From RGIG2041 sp045537695 (GTDB lineage: Bacteria > Bacillota > Clostridia > UBA1381 > UMGS1253): a stretch of 28,456 bases of DNA. Positions 7,834 to 13,276 of the stretch are shown piece by piece. Below the pieces are notes generated by a model that saw nothing but the letters and a program-made list of their open reading frames with translations, was not told where the DNA came from and searched no databases. Location of the stretch: the NCBI GenBank assembly GCA_045537695.1, contig JAZSQB010000073.1:1-28456 (forward strand), read 5' to 3'. The position numbers and the translations under genes were made by a program. Every line of letters begins with the position of its first letter. Position 1 is the stretch's first letter.

Positions 7834-7875
7834 CCTATGGGGATTGGCTCCCGAAGGCTTACAAGGCCCGGTCCT

Positions 7876-7917
7876 GTCCGCCACACAAAGTGGCGGACAA
7901 CGACCACCTGTACAGGT
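7876..7917. repeat. Pair of perfect inverted repeats after the BMC-H genes
   Basis: GTCCGCCAC-ACAAA-GTGGCGGAC (7876-7898) has a 9-bp perfect stem. ACCTGTACAGGT (7906-7917) is a 12-bp palindrome followed on the plus strand by TTTTT. On the operon (minus) strand neither has a T-run downstream, so they are more likely mRNA-stabilising or processing structures than terminators. The surrounding segment 7835-7925 is GC-rich and non-coding, like an interspersed repeat. Confidence 0.5.
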
Positions 7918-7941
7918 TTTTACTTTTAGACTTTACTCTTC

Positions 7942-8319
7942 TTATTTTATGTTCGGAAGAATCTTCTCCACGTCGCCATGCGGTCTCGGAATAACATGTG
8001 TAGCAATGATTTCGCCGAGTCTCTGTGCGGATGTCTTACCTGCTTCAACAGCAGCCTTAACAGCACCAACATCGCCGCGAACCATTACACTTACGAGACC
8101 GGAACCAATTTTCTCGGTACCAACCAGTACAACGTTTGCAGCCTTCAGCATTGCGTCTGCAGCTTCAATTGCAGCAACCAGGCCTCTGGTTTCTACCATA
8201 CCTAATGCTTCTAATGCCATTTTCTTTTCCTCCTTCTTGATTTCCGGTTTCACAACCTCTTTATCCACAGCTGCACTCTTTTTTGGTGCAGAGGATTTCG
8301 TAGTTTTTGCTGTAGCCAT
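7942..8319 (-). CDS. BMC-H hexameric shell protein with Lys/Ala-rich N-terminal extension; internal second start
   Basis: Residues 34-125 form a canonical hexamer-forming BMC domain of the PduA/PduJ type (MALEALGMVETRG..., pore loop KIGSG, end HVIPRPHGDVEKILPNIK). They are about 87% identical by eye to the BMC-H next door. The first 33 residues (MATAKTTKSSAPKK...KKEEKK) are a disordered, Lys/Ala/Val-rich tail absent from normal BMC-H. Both starts look usable: AAGGGGG 7 nt before the ATG at 8319, and a perfect AAGGAGG (8229-8235) 8 nt before an internal ATG at 8220, which gives the 91-residue canonical form. The gene may thus make two shell isoforms. It starts 15 nt after the stop of the other BMC-H. 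Confidence 0.92.
   Translation of the reverse strand: MATAKTTKSSAPKKSAAVDKEVVKPEIKKEEKKMALEALGMVETRGLVAAIEAADAMLKAANVVLVGTEKIGSGLVSVMVRGDVGAVKAAVEAGKTSAQRLGEIIATHVIPRPHGDVEKILPNIK
8218..8235 (-). promoter_or_regulatory. Internal ribosome binding site and start inside the extended BMC-H gene
   Basis: AAGGAGG (8235-8229), an 8-nt spacer and ATG (8220-8218) lie in frame within the gene; the motif encodes part of the KKEEKK stretch. The internal signal is stronger than the one at the upstream start. Confidence 0.65.
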
Positions 8320-8334
8320 GTTTCAGCCCCCTTA

Positions 8335-8610
8335 TTAGATGGACGGCAGAATCTTTTCTACATCGCCGTGCGGTCTCGGGATTACATGAACTGCGATGAG
8401 TTCGCCGAGTCTCTGTGCGCAAGTTGCGCCAGCTTCTGTTGCAGCCTTAACAGCACCAACGTCACCGCGAACCATTACGCTTACGAGACCGGAGCCGATT
8501 TTCTCTGTACCGATAAGTACAACCTCTGCTGCCTTTACCATTGCATCTGCTGCTTCGATTGCTGCAGTCAGACCTCTTGTTTCAATCATACCAAGTGCTT
8601 CTAATGCCAT
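8335..8610 (-). CDS. BMC-H hexameric shell protein (PduA/PduJ type)
   Basis: A 91-residue canonical BMC domain: MALEALGMIETRGLTAAIEAA, pore loop KIGSG, MVRGDVGAVKAA, and the end VIPRPHGDVEKILPSI. Hexamers tile the shell facets, and the small polar pore of this class is thought to pass 1,2-propanediol-type metabolites. The start at 8610 follows AGGAGG by 9 nt; an in-frame ATG at 8619 directly abuts that motif and is unlikely. It differs from the following BMC-H at roughly a dozen positions, a recent tandem duplication. It is 42 nt downstream of the alcohol dehydrogenase gene. Confidence 0.95.
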   Translation of the reverse strand: MALEALGMIETRGLTAAIEAADAMVKAAEVVLIGTEKIGSGLVSVMVRGDVGAVKAATEAGATCAQRLGELIAVHVIPRPHGDVEKILPSI

Positions 8611-8652
8611 TTTGAACATCCTCCTGTTTTGATTTTATAATAATTTAAAAAA

Positions 8653-10218
8653 TTATTCGTTAATAATTGCAATCTTAAGACCTTCCATCTTAAGGTTGAC
8701 TTCGTGTGCTTCGTTAATCTTCTCGAGCGGGAAGCGGTGTGTGATCAAATCCGCAAGCGGAAGGCCGATGCCCTTCGCACGCTTTAAGAAATCGAATGTG
8801 GTTGCGTAGTCACGCAGGGTGTATACCCAGGAGCCTACAACCGTCAATTCCTTCGAGCAGATATCAAAGTGCGGGTTGATAGTTGCATCGCCGCCGTTGA
8901 TAAAGAAGCCGAGCTCGCAAAGACCGCCGCCGTGACGCACGAACTTATAAATGTTGCTGTGCGCAATCGGGGAGCCTGTGCATTGGAATGCAAAGTCAGC
9001 CGGATAGCCGCCAAACGATGCTTCCACAGCCTTTGTCAGCTCTTCAATACCCTTGTAGTTCTTGAAGTTAACCGTCTGTGTTGCGCCCATTCTCTTTGCA
9101 AATTCGAGTCTCTTTTCTTCGCCGTCTACTGCCGTGATGTTTTCAATACCCATTGTGCGCAAAATTGCGATACACAAAAGACCAATTGGACCGCAACCCT
9201 GTACAGCCACACGGCTGTTAAAGCGCAGAATGCCCGTTGTCTTTGCTCTTTCCACTGCGTGGATTAAAACGGCACTCGGCTCGATTAAGATTCGAGAATC
9301 CAAATCCAAATCGCTTACATTAAATACTGTAGAACCACCGCGAATTACTATGTAATCTGCAAACCAGCCGTTTAAGTGCGTATCGTCATCCGGCAAAAGA
9401 CCGTATACGTCAGCACCACCGACATTTTGCTTGTTTAAATCAAACATAGTAATAGCCGGATTGTCCTTGAAAATCATACAGGTAACAACCTTGTCGCCAA
9501 TCTTAAGCGCCTTACCTGCACTGTCCTTGGATACGTTTTTACCCATCTTCACGATTTCACCGGTACCCTCATGACCGAGAACCACCGGAATCAGACCGAA
9601 GGGGTCACGCTTGAATTCATGCGCGTCTGTACCGCAGATACCGCAACCCTCAACTTTTACTAAAATATCGTCATCGCCGAGCTCCGGAATCGAGAATTCT
9701 TTGATGTCATAATGCTCCAGCTTTGTCAGCATAGCTGCTCTGCTCGTTGCCGGAACAGCACCGGCTGCCTTCGGCGCCGCCGAAGCTGTGCCTGGCTTTA
9801 GCTCAGAAAGCACCTGCTGCACAATCGCCTGGATTTTTTCTTGCTCTATATTCATATCTGTTCTCCTTTCTATCGCATTTTTTGCTGTCCGTACCACATA
9901 AACCACCGGGACGCTGCATGGCGGTAATTTTTCCGCCTCTGCTTGCGTGACCGTACACACGATAAACGTGTGTGTATTTACGCTTTTGGCACCAATCTGC
10001 ATCAGCACCGAAGACAGCGTTTTTGCAGTTTGTGCGCTGCTAATCAGCTTTTTGCACTCCTGCTTTGAAGCGGCATATCCGCCGCATGCAATCAAATGAT
10101 AAATCAGTTCGCTCGCCTGCGCATCGGATGTGCATTCGCACACCGCCTGCGCACCGCTCTCGGCAATCTGCCGCGCGGTTTTCTCCAAATCGGCATTGCC
10201 CGGATAAATTTTTATCAC
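8653..10218 (-). CDS. Zinc alcohol dehydrogenase with encapsulation-type helix, preceded in frame by an unknown ~121-residue domain
   Basis: One 521-codon frame. Residues 122-521 are a medium-chain alcohol dehydrogenase: an amphipathic helix (MNIEQEKIQAIVQQVLSELK), an Ala/Pro linker, GCGICGTDAHEF and GHEGTGEI for the catalytic zinc, a Rossmann site VQGCGPIG, and no structural-zinc CxxC cluster. It probably reduces propionaldehyde to propanol and/or lactaldehyde to propanediol, regenerating NAD. Residues 1-121 (MIKIYPGNADLEKTAR..., ending VVYVVRTAKNAIERRTD) look like a small alpha/beta domain I do not recognise. The first start is GTG at 10218, overlapping the previous stop as GTGA with GGAG 8 nt upstream. 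A second start (ATG 9855) has AAAGGAG 7 nt upstream. The frame is open throughout, so either a fusion, a separate shorter dehydrogenase, or both are made. Confidence 0.88.
   Translation of the reverse strand: MIKIYPGNADLEKTARQIAESGAQAVCECTSDAQASELIYHLIACGGYAASKQECKKLISSAQTAKTLSSVLMQIGAKSVNTHTFIVCTVTQAEAEKLPPCSVPVVYVVRTAKNAIERRTDMNIEQEKIQAIVQQVLSELKPGTASAAPKAAGAVPATSRAAMLTKLEHYDIKEFSIPELGDDDILVKVEGCGICGTDAHEFKRDPFGLIPVVLGHEGTGEIVKMGKNVSKDSAGKALKIGDKVVTCMIFKDNPAITMFDLNKQNVGGADVYGLLPDDDTHLNGWFADYIVIRGGSTVFNVSDLDLDSRILIEPSAVLIHAVERAKTTGILRFNSRVAVQGCGPIGLLCIAILRTMGIENITAVDGEEKRLEFAKRMGATQTVNFKNYKGIEELTKAVEASFGGYPADFAFQCTGSPIAHSNIYKFVRHGGGLCELGFFINGGDATINPHFDICSKELTVVGSWVYTLRDYATTFDFLKRAKGIGLPLADLITHRFPLEKINEAHEVNLKMEGLKIAIINE
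9853..9869 (-). promoter_or_regulatory. Internal ribosome binding site and start for the alcohol dehydrogenase proper
   Basis: AAAGGAG (9869-9863), a 7-nt spacer and ATG (9855-9853) would start a 400-residue dehydrogenase whose first residues are the amphipathic helix. Encapsulation helices are normally at protein ends, which supports use of this start. Confidence 0.75.
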
Positions 10219-10697
10219 TTACAAAGCTCCGTACAAAGATTTGCGCCGAAAGCACCGAGTGCCGTATCCTGCGGCTCCGTGCCGCCGGAAACACCGATAC
10301 TGCCGATCAGCTTGCCGCCTGCATAAAGCGGTTCGCCACCACCGAAAATTACAATCCGTCCGGCGTTGGTATGCTGAATCCCGTATAAAGGACCGCCCGG
10401 CGCCGCGAGCTTTGAAAGCTCCACCGTTTTCATTTTCAGTGCTGCCGAAGTGTACGCCTTGTTTACGGCGATGTCGTAGCTGGCGATGTAAGCATCGTCC
10501 ATGCTGACGACGGCGACAATGTTTGCGCCTTTATCCGCAACCGCAATAACTGCGTTTACGCCGACGCGCGCCGCCTCCTCTTCAACTCCGGCAATGATTT
10601 TCTTTGCAAGTGCGAGCGACATTTTTGTATCAGACTTGGCCTCCAGCACGCTCTTCGCGACGGAGACCGCTATTTTTTCAAGGTCTACACGATCCAT
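10215..10697 (-). CDS. PduO C-terminal-domain/HbpS-GlcG family protein
   Basis: The 160-residue protein matches the GlcG/HbpS/PduO-C fold: AKKIIAGVEEEAARVGVNAVIAVAD, DDAYIASYDIAVNKAYTS, and GGEPLYAGGKLIGSIGVSGGT near the C-terminus. Relatives bind haem or cobalamin-like cofactors or have unknown roles; here there is no PduO adenosyltransferase domain. Residues 4-20 (VDLEKIAVSVAKSVLEA) form an amphipathic helix suggesting it is encapsulated cargo. GAGG lies 8 nt before the ATG. It is 26 nt after the aldolase and overlaps the next gene at GTGA. In a B12-free locus a role in haem/flavin or redox handling is possible but unproven. Confidence 0.88.
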   Translation of the reverse strand: MDRVDLEKIAVSVAKSVLEAKSDTKMSLALAKKIIAGVEEEAARVGVNAVIAVADKGANIVAVVSMDDAYIASYDIAVNKAYTSAALKMKTVELSKLAAPGGPLYGIQHTNAGRIVIFGGGEPLYAGGKLIGSIGVSGGTEPQDTALGAFGANLCTELCK

Positions 10698-10723
10698 GCT
10701 GTCAACCTCGCTTTTCCGTAAAA

Positions 10724-11533
10724 TTATTTGCCTAACTGCGCGATAACCTTCTTTGTGATTTCAGCAATCAGCGCTGCATCGTCACCGGATTCGCAGGTGC
10801 AATTGCCGCCGCAAGAACCGCCGCAGCTATGGCAGCTTGCCTTGCCGTTCTTTACGTTCGGGCAAACGTCTGCCGGATGCTTACCTGTCATACCAAACTG
10901 ACGTCTGATTTCGTAGAGACGCTCTACCTGCGCCTTGGAAAGCTCCTTCGGACCACCGAGTGCTCTGGCATGATAGAGAAGCTGTGCATAGAACTCCAAA
11001 GATTCCATCTTGTAGTATGCGTTAATTAAAGAGTCGGAGAAGGAAAGTGCACCGTGATTCTCCAGAAGTACTGCATCGTAATGCTGCAAATACTTTTCTA
11101 CTGCATCCGGAATCTCATTTGTGGACGGTGTGCCGTATTCAGCAATCGGTACGCAGCCAAGAGAGATAACTGCTTCCGGCATAATCGGCTGTGTCAGCGG
11201 AATGCCTGCAATTGCAAAGCTTGTTGCATAAATCGGATGTGCGTGTACAACACTCTTTACATCCGGACGCTGTGCGTATACACGCATATGCATCTTGATT
11301 TCGGAAGATGGCTTGAAGTTGCCGTTTGCCTGAATTACTTTACCTTCCTTATCTACCTTACAGATGTAGTCCGGTGTCATGAAGCCCTTGCTCACGCCTG
11401 TCGGTGTGCACAAAAACTCATTGTCGGAAATCTTAACGGAGATGTTACCGTCATTTGCAGCGACCATGCCCCTGTCATAGATGCGCTTACCGATTTCACA
11501 AATTTGTTTTTTAATTTCGTATTCAGAAACCAT
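10724..11533 (-). CDS. Class II aldolase, L-fuculose/L-rhamnulose-1-phosphate type, with Cys-rich linker and C-terminal encapsulation helix
   Basis: It cleaves a deoxyketose 1-phosphate to DHAP and L-lactaldehyde, feeding propanediol formation. Zinc and catalytic residues are visible: Glu78 (SSEIKMHMR), His97 and His99 (VVHAHPIYAT) and His160 (LLENHGALSF), in the fucA/araD fold. After about residue 220 come six cysteines in 24 residues (Cys224, 234, 237, 241, 245, 247; SCHSCGGSCGGNCTC). A terminal amphipathic helix follows (DDAALIAEITKKVIAQLGK), as known for microcompartment aldolases. The start at 11533 follows AAGGAG; the frame extends upstream to 11602 without a ribosome site and across the promoter. 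It is the first gene behind the promoter at 11590-11618. Fuculose versus rhamnulose specificity cannot be read from sequence. Confidence 0.92.
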   Translation of the reverse strand: MVSEYEIKKQICEIGKRIYDRGMVAANDGNISVKISDNEFLCTPTGVSKGFMTPDYICKVDKEGKVIQANGNFKPSSEIKMHMRVYAQRPDVKSVVHAHPIYATSFAIAGIPLTQPIMPEAVISLGCVPIAEYGTPSTNEIPDAVEKYLQHYDAVLLENHGALSFSDSLINAYYKMESLEFYAQLLYHARALGGPKELSKAQVERLYEIRRQFGMTGKHPADVCPNVKNGKASCHSCGGSCGGNCTCESGDDAALIAEITKKVIAQLGK

Positions 11534-11589
11534 TTCAATTTCTCCTTTTCTTTTTTGTTTTTCTGTGAATTTTTTAATTTTACACCTAT

Positions 11590-11618
11590 ATAATAACACC
11601 ACATTGTGGTATTGTCAA
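11590..11618 (-). promoter_or_regulatory. Sigma-A promoter of the aldolase operon with a 13-bp palindromic operator in the spacer
   Basis: Minus strand: TTGACA (11618-11613), 17-nt spacer, TATTAT (11595-11590). The spacer contains ACCACAATGTGGT (11610-11598), a perfect 6-1-6 palindrome lying exactly where a bound repressor would block RNA polymerase. The -35 is preceded by an A-rich stretch (11619-11663) that may act as an UP element. The DeoR-type regulator at the end of this operon is the obvious candidate binder (inference). Confidence 0.8.
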
Positions 11619-11663
11619 CTGTTTTTGTTGGTTTTTCTTTGTTTTTTCTGTGTTTTTCTTTTT

Positions 11664-12089
11664 TTAGGACTTTAAATGCTCCAAAATGTCGTTCACACCC
11701 TCACCGGTAATGGAATTGACAAAGAACACTTTCTTGCATCCTGACAGCCGGAGCCAGGCTTCCGCTCTTTCGGAAACTGCCTCGGGGTGGTCAATCTTCG
11801 TCACAATACCGACGACCTCACGATTGACCATGCAGGTGCAGTTGGGAGGAAACATCGAGTAGTCTTCGGTCGCCGCTAAAAGCAGTCCAACCACATCCGC
11901 TTCATAGGCATAGAGTGCAAGCGCCGCCGCCAAAGGCGCGTTTTGCAGATATTCACCAGGCGTATCAATCAGAAAATCGCCGTAATTGACATACTGCGTT
12001 TTATGATAGGTCGTCGGCTCTTTTTTGAGTGCCTGCGTCAGCGTTGTTTTGCCGCTGCCGCTTCTGCCCATTAAAATCAGCTTCTTCAT
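11664..12089 (-). CDS. EutP/PduV-family small GTPase-like protein
   Basis: A 141-residue P-loop protein: Walker A GRSGSGKTT near the N-terminus, a DTPGEY switch II motif and IVTKIDHPEA in the place of the NKxD-type guanine-specificity loop. EutP/PduV proteins are associated with microcompartments; PduV has been linked to movement or positioning and EutP to acetate-kinase-like activity in some species. If the latter applied here it might substitute for the missing propionate kinase (speculative). The start at 12089 has GAGGA 9 nt upstream; an upstream in-frame start at 12125 would overlap the preceding gene. No terminator is visible after it, so read-through into the aldolase operon is likely. 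Confidence 0.92.
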   Translation of the reverse strand: MKKLILMGRSGSGKTTLTQALKKEPTTYHKTQYVNYGDFLIDTPGEYLQNAPLAAALALYAYEADVVGLLLAATEDYSMFPPNCTCMVNREVVGIVTKIDHPEAVSERAEAWLRLSGCKKVFFVNSITGEGVNDILEHLKS

Positions 12090-12103
12090 AATCGCGGTTC
12101 CTC

Positions 12104-12472
12104 TTATGTTTTTGTGATTGGACAAACTGTAAACTGTAATTTTTTCTCACAGTAGTCCATCAGCGCATCAAGTGCACTTTCCACCTGCGAAACCGTACCG
12201 GTCACAATCAGTGTGCCGGAAAAGCGATCTACAAATCCGAGCTCTACGCCGGATGCCTTCAGCGCGATATCGCCTGCGATAATCGCCGTTTCACTCGGCG
12301 ACATCGTTACGATGCCGATGGCCCCTTCGTGCATTTCCACGGTCGGGTCCAGACCGAGCTTCTTATATAAAATATCATCAGGGTTTGCGATAATGTGCGC
12401 AAGCGTTATCTGCTTACCCGGAACAATTTCCTGTATAATACGCATTTTATCCTGCATAGACAGTTCGTTCAT
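12104..12472 (-). CDS. Circularly permuted BMC-H shell protein (EutS/PduU type)
   Basis: The N-terminal signature MRIIQEIVPGKQITLAHIIANP is typical of EutS/PduU, where residues that are C-terminal in a normal BMC domain come first and an N-terminal beta-barrel caps one side of the hexamer. The remaining part (GAIGIVTMSPSETAIIAGDIAL, FVDRFSGTLIVTGTVSQVESAL) completes one BMC domain in 122 residues. AGGAGG lies 7 nt before the ATG and is formed by the last codons of the activase gene (3-nt gap), so the two are tightly linked. Confidence 0.95.
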   Translation of the reverse strand: MNELSMQDKMRIIQEIVPGKQITLAHIIANPDDILYKKLGLDPTVEMHEGAIGIVTMSPSETAIIAGDIALKASGVELGFVDRFSGTLIVTGTVSQVESALDALMDYCEKKLQFTVCPITKT

Positions 12473-12475
12473 ACT

Positions 12476-13267
12476 TTAACCTCCTATCTGTGCTTTCAGA
12501 CCGACGCGCTCGCATACGGCTTTGAGCTTTTCCATGTGTTCATCGCTCGGCGTTTCGATGTACGCCATCGTGTACTCTCTGCCGAGCGCCGCATACTTGT
12601 CCGAACCGAACGGATGGTAGGGGAGTAAATGAATTTCATTTACATTCGGAAGTGCGTGTGCAAACTTTGCAATTGCTTCGATTTCTGCCTCCGTATCGTT
12701 AAAGGTCGGAATCACCGGCACGCGAATAATTAGCTTTTTCACATTTTCCGCAATCTTGCGGGCATTTTCCAAAATGCGCTTGTTCGTCTTGCCGGTAAAC
12801 GCTTCGTGCTTTTCCGCGTCGATATGCTTGATATCCATCAGGTACAAATCCAGGTACGGCAATAGCTTTTCAATCACGTCAAAGCTTGCATAGCCCGTCG
12901 ACTCTATCGCCGTGTCAATGCCGTAAAGCTTGCAGGATTTCAAAATCGCAAGTGCGAACTCCGGCTGCAAGAGCGATTCTCCGCCCGAAAGCGTTACGCC
13001 GCCGCCACTGCGCTTGTAGTACGGCATATCCTTTATGATTTTCGCCATCACTTCATCGACCGTAACATCCTGACCGACGGTTTTTGTTTTGCCGTTCTGC
13101 ACCATTGTCTGCATACGAAATTCCTGCGACTCCGGATTGCAGCACCAGCGGCAGCGCAGTGCGCAGCCCTTCAAAAACACAATCGTTCTGATGCCCGGCC
13201 CGTCATGGACGGAAAATTTTTGTATATTAAAGATTCTGCCCTTTACGGCTCCGAGTTTGTCTAACAT
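12476..13267 (-). CDS. Glycyl radical enzyme activase (radical SAM)
   Basis: This activase abstracts a hydrogen from the glycine of the neighbouring dehydratase. The radical-SAM cluster motif is CALRCRWC (Cys35, Cys39, Cys42) with an extra Cys43. HDGPGIRT precedes it, and SGGES (residues 94-98, Ser instead of the usual Pro) follows. The 263 residues have no room for the ferredoxin-like insert with additional CxxC...CP motifs found in many dehydratase activases; the region after WCCNPESQ goes straight to a short loop and TVDEVMAKI. It is thus built more like pyruvate formate-lyase activase (about 246 residues). AAGGAG lies 5 nt upstream and the dehydratase stop 9 nt upstream, so both are made together. 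Confidence 0.95.
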   Translation of the reverse strand: MLDKLGAVKGRIFNIQKFSVHDGPGIRTIVFLKGCALRCRWCCNPESQEFRMQTMVQNGKTKTVGQDVTVDEVMAKIIKDMPYYKRSGGGVTLSGGESLLQPEFALAILKSCKLYGIDTAIESTGYASFDVIEKLLPYLDLYLMDIKHIDAEKHEAFTGKTNKRILENARKIAENVKKLIIRVPVIPTFNDTEAEIEAIAKFAHALPNVNEIHLLPYHPFGSDKYAALGREYTMAYIETPSDEHMEKLKAVCERVGLKAQIGG

Positions 13268-13276
13268 AAATGCTCC

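Noticed and set aside
7844..8338. 164-residue plus-strand frame across the repeat gap and BMC-H gene
   Set aside because: Most of it is the antisense of the BMC-H gene; the first part covers GC-rich hairpin repeats.
10724..11602. Longer aldolase starting at 11602
   Set aside because: The extra 23 residues would overlap the promoter -10 region and transcript start and have no ribosome site; ATG 11533 has AAGGAG.
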